DNA from: Candidatus Thorarchaeota archaeon
GTDB taxonomy: Archaea; Asgardarchaeota; Thorarchaeia; Thorarchaeales; Thorarchaeaceae
Direction: 5' to 3'
Length of the DNA: 64,000 nt
Assembly (NCBI GenBank): GCA_021498125.1
Contig: JAIZWL010000010.1
Span: 17,754 to 81,753, forward strand
Shown: piece after piece, positions 8,578 to 17,301 of the stretch
How positions within the stretch are numbered: position 1 is the first letter of the stretch
Layout: each line of letters begins with the position of its first letter
Position numbers and translations under genes: made by a program
Notes under the pieces: generated by a model
Told to the model about the DNA's origin: nothing
The model's input: only the letters and a program-made list of their open reading frames with translations
Databases searched by the model: none

Positions 8578-11178
8578 ATGGTCAAGAAACTGACACCCAT
8601 GCAGAGGCAGTACCTTGAACTCAAGCGTCAGTACCCCGACAGCATTCTGATGTTTCGCCTTGGGGACTTTTACGAGATGTTCAACGAGGATGCAAAGACA
8701 GCAAGCAAGATCCTCGATATAGTCCTGACCGCACGAGGAGAGGGCGTAGAAAAATGGCCGATGTGTGGAGTCCCCTACCATGCTGTAGATAGTTATGTGG
8801 CCAAGCTCATTCAGGCAGGCTGTACAGTGGCCATTGCTGAACAGGTCGAAGATCCCTCTCAGGCGCGGGGAATAGTCAGACGCGAGATCGTCCGCCTGAT
8901 CACTCCGGGGACCGTTGTCGAGGCGTCCATGCTTGAGGATGCCACCAATAACTTCCTCGTTGCACTTGTCACACATGAAGGGCGTGTTGGAATCGCCGCG
9001 GTCGATGTGTCAACTGGGGAGTTCTTGACCACTGAGTTCAAGGCCGACCTTACAGATGATCGAGTGATGACAGAACTCACAAGGCTGAGTCCTGCTGAGA
9101 TTCTTCTCCCCGACTCCATAGTCAAGGAAAAACGGCTCAAGGAAGAACTGGAACGGATGGGCACAAAGATCACTCCGAGAAATGACTTTGACTTCTCGAC
9201 CAGAGCCGCGGAACAACGGATCCTCCAGACCTTCAATGTCGCCACACTCGAAGGGTATGGAATTGCTGGCTGGCCAGCAGCACTTGGTGCAGTTGGAGCG
9301 ATCATGACGTACCTCCAAGATGTTCACAAAGAGAACACGGTCATGATCTCGGGTATCAGAACATACTCTGTCGAATCACACATGATAGTGGATGCCACCA
9401 CACAGAGGAATCTGGAACTCATCAAGAACGCACGTGATGGCAGCCCAAGAGGCACTCTACTCAGCGTGCTCTCAAAGACCACAACCCCCATGGGCAAGCG
9501 CCTCATCAAGCGATGGATACTGCAACCGCTCCTCAGTATTGAAGAGATCAAACGACGACATGATGCAGTAGAGGACCTCGCCCGTTCGGCGGCAGTGCGC
9601 AGGAAGATCATGGAGAGCCTTAGACCACTGGGAGACCTCGAACGGATCACCAGTCGTATCCTCTTTGGCACGGCGGGAGCAAGGGAGCTGGTGGCACTTC
9701 GTGAGGCACTCGGCCGATTACCTGCGGTGAAGACATCGCTGGCCAGCAGTGGAGCAGACCTACTGATCGAGTCTACAAATAGTATCGACCCGCTTGAAGA
9801 ACTACGGGAGACCCTGACCCGGTCGATCGTTGACGACCCGCCAGTGACTGTGAGAGAGGGCGGCATGATCCGACGTGGGTACTCGAAGGACCTTGATGAA
9901 CTCAAGCAGAGTATCGCCGAGGACAAGAAATGGATCGCGTCACTTCAGGCGAGGGAACGCCAACGGACCGGGATCAAGTCATTGAAGGTGGGCTACACCA
10001 AAGTATTCGGGTACTATATCGAGGTCACGAAGGCAAACCTCCGAATGGTCCCTGATGATTACGAACGGAAGCAGACCTTGGTTAATGCGGAGAGGTTCAT
10101 CACACCGGAGCTCAAGAAGCGTGAGGCTGCTGTGCTCTCAGGAGAAGAACGGATAAACCGCCTTGAGTTCGAGATCTTTGAGAGCCTGCGAGAGAAGGTA
10201 AAGGAGAAGGCGGACATCCTTCGCAGGAACGCTGGAGCCGTGGCGGTCATAGATGTTCTAGCCTGCCTTGCTGATGTGGCTGTCACTCGACGCTATGTGC
10301 GACCCACCATGACCGATGGGACTGCAATCAAGATCATAGATGGCCGACATCCGTCTCTGGAGATGATCCTCGGGCCAAATGAGTTTGTACCCAACAGCCT
10401 AGAGATCGGAGATGGTGGAAAGACGCTCATTATCGTCACGGGGCCAAATATGGCGGGAAAGAGTACCTATATGCGTCAGGCGGCACTCATCGTCCTGCTC
10501 GCTCAGATGGGGGCCTTCGTCCCTGCCAAGTCCGCAGAGATAGGTCTCGTGGATCGCATCTTTACCCGAGTCGGTGCATTCGATGATCTCACGGCGCGAC
10601 AGTCCACCTTCATGGTGGAGATGGTGGAGACCGCCAACATACTCAACAATGCAACAGAGAGAAGCCTCGTCATTCTGGATGAGATCGGTCGTGGAACATC
10701 CACCTTTGATGGCATGGCACTCGCATGGGCTGTCGCCGAGCAGATCGTTCAGATGAAGACCCGAACGCTCTTTGCTACGCACTTTCATCAGTTGACAGAT
10801 ATGGCCAATCTCTATCACGGGGTCAAGAACGTACACACACTTGCACGTGAAACCGGTAATCGAATCGTATTCCTTCACAAGGTAGTCGATGGTGGGACTG
10901 ACAAGAGCTATGGGGTACACGTTGCAGCACTGGCGGGTGTCCCCGAACCTGTGGTTCAACGGGCAAAAGAGATACTGCAACAACTCGAACAACAGAATGT
11001 TGTGAACCTGAGCGAGGCAACGGATGTACCGGAAAAGACGGCACAGACCACTCTTGAGGCGCTCGTCATTGATGATCCCATCGTGGATCAGATTCGCCAC
11101 ATGGATCTTGACCGGACCACCCCGATTGATGCGCTGCTTGCATTAAAAGAGATGCAAGATGAGATCCGTAAACGATAG
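8578..11178 (+). CDS. mutS: DNA mismatch repair protein MutS
   Basis: The 866-residue protein has full MutS1 length. The mismatch-reading Phe-x-Glu motif is intact near the N-terminus (GDFYEMF, F31 and E33). The connector, lever and clamp regions follow. The C-terminal ABC-type ATPase has Walker A GPNMAGKST at about residue 621, the signature loop around STFMVEM, Walker B VILDEIGRGTS and the TLFATHFHQL switch histidine. It recognises mismatches and recruits MutL, which is also present in this window at 20632-22440. MutS1/MutL are sporadic in archaea and usually explained by transfer from bacteria. The gene stands alone, not in an operon with mutL. Confidence 0.97.
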   Translation: MVKKLTPMQRQYLELKRQYPDSILMFRLGDFYEMFNEDAKTASKILDIVLTARGEGVEKWPMCGVPYHAVDSYVAKLIQAGCTVAIAEQVEDPSQARGIVRREIVRLITPGTVVEASMLEDATNNFLVALVTHEGRVGIAAVDVSTGEFLTTEFKADLTDDRVMTELTRLSPAEILLPDSIVKEKRLKEELERMGTKITPRNDFDFSTRAAEQRILQTFNVATLEGYGIAGWPAALGAVGAIMTYLQDVHKENTVMISGIRTYSVESHMIVDATTQRNLELIKNARDGSPRGTLLSVLSKTTTPMGKRLIKRWILQPLLSIEEIKRRHDAVEDLARSAAVRRKIMESLRPLGDLERITSRILFGTAGARELVALREALGRLPAVKTSLASSGADLLIESTNSIDPLEELRETLTRSIVDDPPVTVREGGMIRRGYSKDLDELKQSIAEDKKWIASLQARERQRTGIKSLKVGYTKVFGYYIEVTKANLRMVPDDYERKQTLVNAERFITPELKKREAAVLSGEERINRLEFEIFESLREKVKEKADILRRNAGAVAVIDVLACLADVAVTRRYVRPTMTDGTAIKIIDGRHPSLEMILGPNEFVPNSLEIGDGGKTLIIVTGPNMAGKSTYMRQAALIVLLAQMGAFVPAKSAEIGLVDRIFTRVGAFDDLTARQSTFMVEMVETANILNNATERSLVILDEIGRGTSTFDGMALAWAVAEQIVQMKTRTLFATHFHQLTDMANLYHGVKNVHTLARETGNRIVFLHKVVDGGTDKSYGVHVAALAGVPEPVVQRAKEILQQLEQQNVVNLSEATDVPEKTAQTTLEALVIDDPIVDQIRHMDLDRTTPIDALLALKEMQDEIRKR

Positions 11179-11458
11179 ACCTTGAAACACGTCTTTGGAA
11201 TTAACGGGTCTTAATTCTGAAATGACCTTCAGTTCGTTCCAGATTTGGAATGGAAAACTCTCGATTAGCCCAACATCTCAAACAATCAAATTTTGTTCCA
11301 AGATTTAAAATATCAAAAATCACCTAACGAATTTATTGGGAATATCTCCTTAGAAGAGGTGAACAATACTCATTGCTGTATCAAAATGCAACAAGATCGA
11401 AAATGCAGAAAGATGAAATCTATGTTAAACAAAAAAGAGAATCCGGATGACATGAAAA

Positions 11459-11749
11459 ATGAAAACAATTGACGAGATAAAGGAGATCATTCATCTACAC
11501 TGGACCGAACTTGAGAAAAAATACAAAGTCAAGAAGATGGCGATCTTCGGTTCATATGCTCGTGGCGAACAAAACAAAGAGAGCGACTTGGATATCCTCG
11601 TGGAGTTCAGTGAGCCCGTAGGATTTCTCTTCTTTCACCTTGCAGATTATTTGGAGGAGATACATGGTATCCAAGTGGATTTAGTGACTCCAGATGCAGT
11701 AAAACCAAATAGACGGAGATTCATCACGGAGAATTTGATCCATCTCTAA
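11459..11749 (+). CDS. Minimal nucleotidyltransferase (MNT, MntA-like), no HEPN partner
   Basis: A 96-residue protein of the DNA polymerase beta superfamily. The catalytic pattern is intact: FGSYARGE followed by SDLDILVEF, giving the GS...DxD metal-binding set. In the family such proteins are AMP-transferring antitoxins that modify a HEPN toxin encoded next door. Here no HEPN gene follows: the 250 bases downstream hold only short frames with stops. The spacing from the N-terminus to GSYARGE is identical to that of the second MNT at 51861. It could act on a distant toxin or be an orphan remnant. Confidence 0.8.
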   Translation: MKTIDEIKEIIHLHWTELEKKYKVKKMAIFGSYARGEQNKESDLDILVEFSEPVGFLFFHLADYLEEIHGIQVDLVTPDAVKPNRRRFITENLIHL

Positions 11750-12022
11750 AAGAGAACGAATATTATTTATTGAAAATGTTTTAGATGTGATTAATTTGCA
11801 TAAAAATAGTCTGGGACATAGTTTTCGAGGATTTCAAAGATGATAGAAAACGGTTGATGCGCTGAAGATAGTTGTACGTATGAACAAGCATATACAAATC
11901 AAGGCTATAGAGAATAATCACATCGAACACCAATCGGTTTTCAGTTTCCCTTGAAGCCATAATTAGCATACCGAAGGATAATTATTCGTGAGGACTATAT
12001 TGATTTAGTGGATCTGCAAACT

Positions 12023-13147
12023 ATGAGGCTTACAAGGGTCATTGCGCATGACTTCAAATGCTTTAAAAAAATTGATGTCAAGATGGATAACTTGACAGTC
12101 CTCGTCGGCCCCAATGCATCAGGAAAAAGCAGCTTCATCGACATTTTTGCATTTGTATCCAATGCCCTCTCTGAGAGCCTAAGACTTGCCATTAGATCAC
12201 GTGGGGGATATCCGTCCATAGTAAGAGCTCAAGGCGGAGGTAGAAGACCTCAAGATATTATGATAGAACTAGAACTTGAGAGCGTCTCGAAAACAAAATA
12301 TCGGTATGGCATCGAAATCGGTACAACTTCAGAATATGAATTTATTGTGAAAAGTGAATGGCTGACAAAATACTTGTCAGATGAAGAACACTATCTATTT
12401 CATTCCGAAAATGGAGAATGGGTGGTCGCACCTTCAGAAGGAAAATTCAGACCACCGAAGATAGATCTTGCAATTTCAAAACTGTCAGAAGATACCGAAA
12501 TCCATTCAGTCCACGAGTTTCTCCAGAATATGTTTGTCTATCGAATACATCCTGACCTTCTTAGACGACCTCAGAAAACTCAGGCCTCAGAACGATTGAA
12601 AGGTGACGGCTCAAACATAGCAAGCATACTTCTCCGAATGACTGACGAAGAATCTCCACTTCTTAAAGAGATGCTTTCAGATTTGAAGGCGTTGATTCCA
12701 GAAATAGAGGACATTGCAGTCAACCAAGTAACAGGATATCCGGTAATATTCTTGAAGCATAAGATAGATGACAAAGAATTCTACTTGGATCTGAGCCAAG
12801 AATCTGACGGAACCATCAGAATAATCGGACTGCTTACAGCGATATATCAGGACCCACCGCCAACAGTACTAGGTATAGAAGAACCAGAGATAGCAGTACA
12901 TCCCAAGATCATGGCAGCACTTGCAGAGATTTTGGATGAAACAAGTGATAATATGCAGGTGATTCTTACAACTCACAGCCCCGAGCTCATGAATAGATTT
13001 CCAATCGATACAATACGTGTTGTCGAGAAACAGGATGGTGTGGCTCATATTGGGACCATCAATAAAAAACAACGTAAGATTATCGAACAACGTTTGTATG
13101 AGATAGGGGAGTTACTGCTAATTGACGATTTGAAAAGAACAACATGA
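12023..13147 (+). CDS. AAA family ATPase (SMC/RecF-like, AAA_21 type)
   Basis: About 374 residues. Walker A GPNASGKSS lies near residue 29 behind a typical N-terminal 'RLTRVIAHDFKCFKKI' strand. The C-terminal half has Walker B (VLGIEEPEIAVHP) and the D-loop/H-loop region ILTTHSPELMNRF. The middle is a short helical insertion rather than a long coiled coil. This is the RecF/OLD-like ABC ATPase layout, but no TOPRIM nuclease domain is fused. Relatives occur in defence and DNA-repair contexts; no partner gene is obvious here. A GTG at 12008 is an alternative start, but the ATG at 12023 fits the family's N-terminus better. Confidence 0.75.
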   Translation: MRLTRVIAHDFKCFKKIDVKMDNLTVLVGPNASGKSSFIDIFAFVSNALSESLRLAIRSRGGYPSIVRAQGGGRRPQDIMIELELESVSKTKYRYGIEIGTTSEYEFIVKSEWLTKYLSDEEHYLFHSENGEWVVAPSEGKFRPPKIDLAISKLSEDTEIHSVHEFLQNMFVYRIHPDLLRRPQKTQASERLKGDGSNIASILLRMTDEESPLLKEMLSDLKALIPEIEDIAVNQVTGYPVIFLKHKIDDKEFYLDLSQESDGTIRIIGLLTAIYQDPPPTVLGIEEPEIAVHPKIMAALAEILDETSDNMQVILTTHSPELMNRFPIDTIRVVEKQDGVAHIGTINKKQRKIIEQRLYEIGELLLIDDLKRTT

Positions 13148-13302
13148 ACGTGGCACAGTAATCATCTCATGAAAATAACTCGTATAATATCTGAGGCATA
13201 AGACATGCATCAAGTTTGTATTCTAGAGAATCAAGGTTAGTTTGAGTAGTATCCTACTGATGAACCGAAGACAAGTCATTCACACGAACGAGGACAGTTC
13301 TA

Positions 13303-13545
13303 TCAAGCAATGTCATCATAAATCTCAATTCTTCGAACGGTTCCGATCACTTCTCCTAGGTCAGGAGGGTTTGCAAGATGATGAAGTAAGCGTGAAGTTG
13401 CTTTTTCAGCGGTCAAGACGACCAATTGGATCGTCCCTTTGCCATTAATATTAAATCGGACAGTATCACCATCATTTAGTCTGAGCCTCTCTCGAATTAC
13501 TCTTGGAATGTATGGTTTTTCATTGTGATACCGCGCCTCATACAT
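13303..13545 (-). CDS. AbrB/MazE-like DNA-binding protein
   Basis: An 80-residue protein. It matches the SpoVT-AbrB swapped-hairpin fold: KPYIPRVIRERLRLNDGDTVRF is the usual 'iPk.iRe.L.l..GD.v' motif. Such proteins act as transcription regulators or antitoxins. No toxin-like gene follows. The frame continues upstream to 13602, but the ATG at 13545 gives the normal family length. It lies 16 bases after the stop of a small membrane-protein frame on the same strand (13562-13798), so the two may be co-transcribed. Confidence 0.65.
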   Translation of the reverse strand: MYEARYHNEKPYIPRVIRERLRLNDGDTVRFNINGKGTIQLVVLTAEKATSRLLHHLANPPDLGEVIGTVRRIEIYDDIA

Positions 13546-13561
13546 TTTAGCCACATGCCAA

Positions 13562-13798
13562 TCAATACGGCCAATAAAATAAGGTTTTAGTATAAAAAAC
13601 AAGAACTAGGATAAATCCTACTGCTCTGAAATAAGGGGCAAAAAAGGAAACATACATTGATGGCTCTATTAAGATAAAAATTGAAAGACCTAGAAGCGCA
13701 TAAAGAGGTTTCAGCGAGTCGATGGAGAGATCATCCAAATTATCGCATGTCGCAATGCTTAATTGATAGGTTGTCGTGCCAGCAGTTGAAAGACCCAT
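13562..13798 (-). CDS. Small predicted membrane protein (hypothetical)
   Basis: A 78-residue frame starting at ATG 13798. The second half has two hydrophobic segments (around LYALLGLSIFILI and VGFILVLVFYT). It lies exactly in the gap between the AbrB-like gene and the divergent epimerase gene, if the latter starts at GTG 13815. I do not recognise it. The membrane-like composition favours a real gene over chance, but it could be a remnant. Confidence 0.35.
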   Translation of the reverse strand: MGLSTAGTTTYQLSIATCDNLDDLSIDSLKPLYALLGLSIFILIEPSMYVSFFAPYFRAVGFILVLVFYTKTLFYWPY

Positions 13799-13814
13799 CT
13801 GGAGACCTCTCCCT

Positions 13815-14480
13815 GTGAAACCGATCATTGCACCGTCAATACTGTCTGCCAACTTTGCCCGACTTGAAGAGGACGTGCTGGCCGCCGTGCGAGGCGGTGC
13901 AGGAGCACTGCATTGCGACATCATGGATGGAACGTTCGTTCCGAACATATCGTTTGGTCCATTGATTGTCAAGACACTCGATGAGATCACAGATGTAATG
14001 CTTGATGTCCATCTGATGATTGTCAACCCGGACAAGTACATCCCCAAGTTCATTGAGGCAGGAGCGGACCTGATCTATCCTCATGTCGAGGCTCCCTTCG
14101 ATATCTACCGGACAGTCCAGTTGATCGCGGACCTTGGTGTCCGACCGGGACTGACATTAAACCCGGGAACACCACTTGAGACCGTCAGGCCACTATTAGA
14201 CTATCTGGACACGGTACTGATCATGAGCGTCTGCCCGGGCTTTGGAGGTCAGAAGTTCATTCCATCAGCGCTCGACAGAATTCGAAGACTGCGTGAGTTT
14301 CTCGATGAAGAGAAACCGGACGTGGTGATCGCTGTCGATGGTGGAGTGTCAAAAGACAATATTGTGGGCCTCTACAAAGCGGGAGTACGACATTTTGTTG
14401 CGGGCTCCGCGGTATTCAAGACTGAGGACATAGAGCAGACGGTCAGGGAGATGAGGATGCAGGTAGAGGGACTGGAGTGA
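13815..14480 (+). CDS. rpe: Ribulose-phosphate 3-epimerase
   Basis: 221 residues. It interconverts ribulose 5-phosphate and xylulose 5-phosphate in the non-oxidative pentose phosphate pathway. The family motifs are all present: APSILSANFARL, HCDIMDGTFVPNISFG (metal ligands H33 and D35), DVHLMI, MSVCPGFGGQKFI, the second catalytic Asp in AVDGGV, and the phosphate loop AGSAVF. The frame is open further upstream to a GTG at 13776. The GTG at 13815 is preferred because GGAG lies 10 bases before it and MKPIIAPSIL is the usual N-terminus. The transaldolase gene follows six bases after the stop, so the two form an operon with a shared pathway. Confidence 0.95.
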   Translation: MKPIIAPSILSANFARLEEDVLAAVRGGAGALHCDIMDGTFVPNISFGPLIVKTLDEITDVMLDVHLMIVNPDKYIPKFIEAGADLIYPHVEAPFDIYRTVQLIADLGVRPGLTLNPGTPLETVRPLLDYLDTVLIMSVCPGFGGQKFIPSALDRIRRLREFLDEEKPDVVIAVDGGVSKDNIVGLYKAGVRHFVAGSAVFKTEDIEQTVREMRMQVEGLE

Positions 14481-14486
14481 GGTACG

Positions 14487-15134
14487 ATGAAGTTCTTCAT
14501 AGACACAGCAAATGTTGATGCGATTCGCAGAGCACACGAGAGAGGCATGGTCGATGGTGTGACCACGAACCCGACTCTCGTCGCAAGAGAGGGCCGCGAT
14601 TTCAGACAGATCGTTAATGAGATCGCCTCCTTTGTCAAGGGACCCATCAGTCTCGAAGTAGTGAGTGAAGATGCCGAGGGCATGATGAAAGAGGCCCGCG
14701 AACTCAATACGTGGATCGATAATGCAGCGATCAAGATACCGATGACATGGGAAGGTCTCAAGGCCGTACGGATGTGCGCAGACGAGGGCATCAAGACCAA
14801 TGTGACCCTTGTCTTCAGCCCGAACCAAGCACTCCTTGCTGCAAAGGCAGGCGCCACATTTGTCTCGCCGTTCATCGGCAGGCTGGATGATGTCGGCCAC
14901 ACAGGAATGGAGATAGTCGAGTCAATCGTTCAGATCTACAGTAACTACGGATTCGACACAGAGGTCATCGTGGCAAGTATTCGACATCCGGTTCACGTTT
15001 ATGAGGCGGCAATGATCGGAGCGGACATCGCCACAATCCCACCAGCGGTTCTTGACAAGATGGTGAACCACCCACTCACTGATGTGGGAATCAAGAGATT
15101 TCTGGCGGACTGGGAAAAGGTCAAGAAAAAGTAA
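14487..15134 (+). CDS. tal: Transaldolase (small, MipB/TalC-type)
   Basis: 215 residues, the length of the small transaldolase/fructose-6-phosphate aldolase subfamily. The Schiff-base lysine is K83 in [10 protein letters not shown]. The N-terminal [10 protein letters not shown] and VTTNPTL motifs and the phosphate site around SPFIGRLDD are intact. Position 57 is Glu (SLEVVS), where fructose-6-phosphate aldolases have Gln; this favours true transaldolase activity. It moves a dihydroxyacetone unit between sugar phosphates. It is paired with rpe just upstream. Many archaea lack this pathway and use the ribulose monophosphate route instead. Confidence 0.93.
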   Translation: MKFFIDTANVDAIRRAHERGMVDGVTTNPTLVAREGRDFRQIVNEIASFVKGPISLEVVSEDAEGMMKEARELNTWIDNAAIKIPMTWEGLKAVRMCADEGIKTNVTLVFSPNQALLAAKAGATFVSPFIGRLDDVGHTGMEIVESIVQIYSNYGFDTEVIVASIRHPVHVYEAAMIGADIATIPPAVLDKMVNHPLTDVGIKRFLADWEKVKKK

Positions 15135-15248
15135 GTTGCCAGAAAAAGTAGACCATTATAAATAATGCAGTACACACCGAAAGAATTTCGTCGCTCGATT
15201 AGATAGCGATATATGGACTGGCGAATTATTCTACGATGAGTGCCACAA

Positions 15249-16817
15249 ATGAAAATTGAAGCCGACCTCGTTGTCTTTAATGGCAACGTCATCACCATGG
15301 ACTCCAGTAATCCCACCGCCACAGCGATAGCAATCAAGAATTTCAAGTTCCTGCTGGTGGGTTCGGACAATGATGTCATCGACCTACTCCAGTCGGCAAA
15401 ACGGGTCATTGATCTTGGTGGCAAGACAGTCGTCCCCGGCTTTGTCGATGCTCACACTCATATCACAAGCGCGGGTCTCCGCAGAACACAGGTCAATCTC
15501 TCTAAGACCACCTCACTCCAAGAAGTCAAGGCTGCACTTGAAGAGGTAGCAAGAGAGAAGGCACCAGGAGCATGGATTCTAGGATATGGATGGGACGAGA
15601 GCAAATGGGCAAAGAGAGAGTACCCTACTGCAAAAGATCTGGATGAGGTCTCGACCCAGCACCCCATTGCCATAAAAAGAATAGATGAACATCTGACATC
15701 TGCAAATACACTTGCCATAGAGAAATTTGGTGTCCCGCTGGACCAAGAGGGCGTGCTCAAGGATCGCAAGGGGCGACCAATCGGCGTCTTCAAGGACGTT
15801 CCAGACCTCTATCGCAAGATCCAACCGTCACAGAGTGAGATGAAAGCAGCAGTAATATCTGGCGCTCGAATTGCCACCTTTCACGGAATCACCACGGTCG
15901 TCGATAACACTCGACCGGAATTTATCAGACAGATTGCCGAGTGCGAACGAGACCAATCACTCACTGTTCGCTTCATCCCTAATCCTCCCGCTGATACCAT
16001 GAAACATATGATCGGCCTCGGTCTCACCTCCGGCCTTGGAGGGCCCATGTTTCGAATTGGGGGCGTCAAGAGTTTCATTGATGGATCCATTGGTGCCAGA
16101 ACTGCGGCCCTCTTTGAAGACTACACCGATGAGAGAGGCAATAAGGGCAAGCTGTTCACTGAAGAGAAGAAGTTCGCCCGATTCGTCAAGAAGGCAATCG
16201 ATAACGGAATCCAGACCGTCACTCATGCCATAGGTGATCGCGCAATAGAACTCTTGCTCAATGCCTTTGAGAGCCTTGATGAGAAAAGATTGGCACTTGT
16301 CCGGACCAGACGCCATAGGATCGAACATGCCGAGATGATGAACACCGAACAGATCAGACGAGCTGTGGCCCTTGGACTGATCCTGTCAATGCAACCCAAT
16401 TTTGTGGGACAGTGGCAGGGGAAAGGAGGACTGTACGAGGAACGACTTGGAGAAGAGCGGACCTCTTGGATGAACATGTTCCGGGTGGCTCTGGATAATG
16501 GTGCACACCTCTGTTTTGGTTCGGATGGCATGCCCTATGGTCCACTCTATGGGATCTGGTCAGCAGTCGCGCACCCAAATCCGAGAGTGAAGATCTCCGT
16601 GGAAGAGGCTCTCAGATGTTATACTATGGAGGGAGCGTATTCCGTCTTCATGGAGCGTAACATTGGTAGCATCACCGTTGGCAAGAGAGCGGACTTTGTC
16701 GTTCTATCTGAGGACATCACTAAGGCGAAACCGGAACAGATACGCGAGATCCAAGTAGAGAATACCTTCGTCGGGGGAATCGAAGAGTTCTCTCAGGCAA
16801 GGAATAGAGGAATATAA
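15249..16817 (+). CDS. Metal-dependent amidohydrolase, YtcJ-like (Amidohydro_3)
   Basis: About 522 residues with amidohydrolase-superfamily TIM-barrel motifs: the HxH metal site VPGFVDAHTHI, KSFIDGSIGARTA, a barrel histidine in THAIGDRAIELL, RRHRIEHAEMM and the catalytic aspartate in CFGSDGMPYGP. The flanking beta-sandwich strands (LVVFNGNVITMD at the start, GSITVGKRADFVVLS near the end) are typical of the YtcJ branch, which hydrolyses amide-type bonds of largely unknown natural substrates. A GTG at 15240 is an alternative start three codons earlier. A TATA-like ATTATAAATA lies near 15161-15170, after the transaldolase stop, suggesting an independent transcript. Confidence 0.88.
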   Translation: MKIEADLVVFNGNVITMDSSNPTATAIAIKNFKFLLVGSDNDVIDLLQSAKRVIDLGGKTVVPGFVDAHTHITSAGLRRTQVNLSKTTSLQEVKAALEEVAREKAPGAWILGYGWDESKWAKREYPTAKDLDEVSTQHPIAIKRIDEHLTSANTLAIEKFGVPLDQEGVLKDRKGRPIGVFKDVPDLYRKIQPSQSEMKAAVISGARIATFHGITTVVDNTRPEFIRQIAECERDQSLTVRFIPNPPADTMKHMIGLGLTSGLGGPMFRIGGVKSFIDGSIGARTAALFEDYTDERGNKGKLFTEEKKFARFVKKAIDNGIQTVTHAIGDRAIELLLNAFESLDEKRLALVRTRRHRIEHAEMMNTEQIRRAVALGLILSMQPNFVGQWQGKGGLYEERLGEERTSWMNMFRVALDNGAHLCFGSDGMPYGPLYGIWSAVAHPNPRVKISVEEALRCYTMEGAYSVFMERNIGSITVGKRADFVVLSEDITKAKPEQIREIQVENTFVGGIEEFSQARNRGI

Positions 16818-17301
16818 TCATAAAATATTGATAGCGAGGCTATTCAACATTTCAGATTGTGATAATCCCAGCACTTGCGTAAATAGCAGCGATACTTGCA
16901 AGCGATATGCTTCTACAATCCTTGGCGACCTAACATAATCGGACATAATAGAGCAACATATCTAATTTAATACGCTATTTTGCACTAAATTAAATTTGAG
17001 AGCTGTGTGAAAAGTCCACAGACATAGATCGTTCAAGTCAGAATGGATCCCGAAACGTTTTGGATTCGATCGCAAAATGGTGTTCATACTTCTCATGATC
17101 ACTATTTCACTGACTTTTCACACAGAGCCTTAAATTTGCAAAGATTAAAATCCATCAATATCCTAACAAAAAGGAGAACAGATTCATAGATGTGGAAATG
17201 CTGCGTCAAACGTTTTACAAGAAAGGTTCAGAGATCCTGGCGGAATCACTACATCAAGATGTGATTTTGTTAAGGAAATCTCTGTTAGGAGAGAGAAAAA
17301 C
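16818..17301. other. Intergenic region containing a small mobile element
   Basis: No gene is seen. The central feature is the inverted-repeat element at 16999-17130. The final 150 bases are the upstream region of the surface-protein gene at 17302; GGAGAG lies about 8 bases before its ATG. Confidence 0.6.
16991..17138. mobile_element. MITE-like inverted-repeat element with 8-bp target duplication
   Basis: A 132-bp element (16999-17130) is bounded by inverted ends. The left end reads AGAGCTGTGTGAAAAGTC and the right end, reverse-complemented, reads AGGCTCTGTGTGAAAAGTC; they share CTGTGTGAAAAGTC exactly. The direct repeat TAAATTTG lies immediately outside both ends (16991-16998 and 17131-17138), as expected for an 8-bp target-site duplication. 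Inside, an ATG-initiated frame (MDPETFWIRSQNG...) runs from 17043 towards the right end, possibly a remnant of a transposase start. It is too short to transpose itself and would depend on a parent insertion sequence elsewhere. Confidence 0.75.

Noticed and set aside
11781..11969. 62-codon minus-strand frame after the orphan MNT, or a hidden HEPN gene
   Set aside because: No HEPN motif on either strand and plus-strand frames are full of stops; A/T-rich composition explains the frame.
12023..13602. Defence island built from the AAA ATPase and AbrB-like gene
   Set aside because: No TOPRIM, nuclease or other effector is adjacent, and the two genes face each other rather than forming an operon.
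16999..17130. Riboswitch or attenuator before the surface gene
   Set aside because: The inverted ends with flanking direct repeats are better explained by a transposed element.
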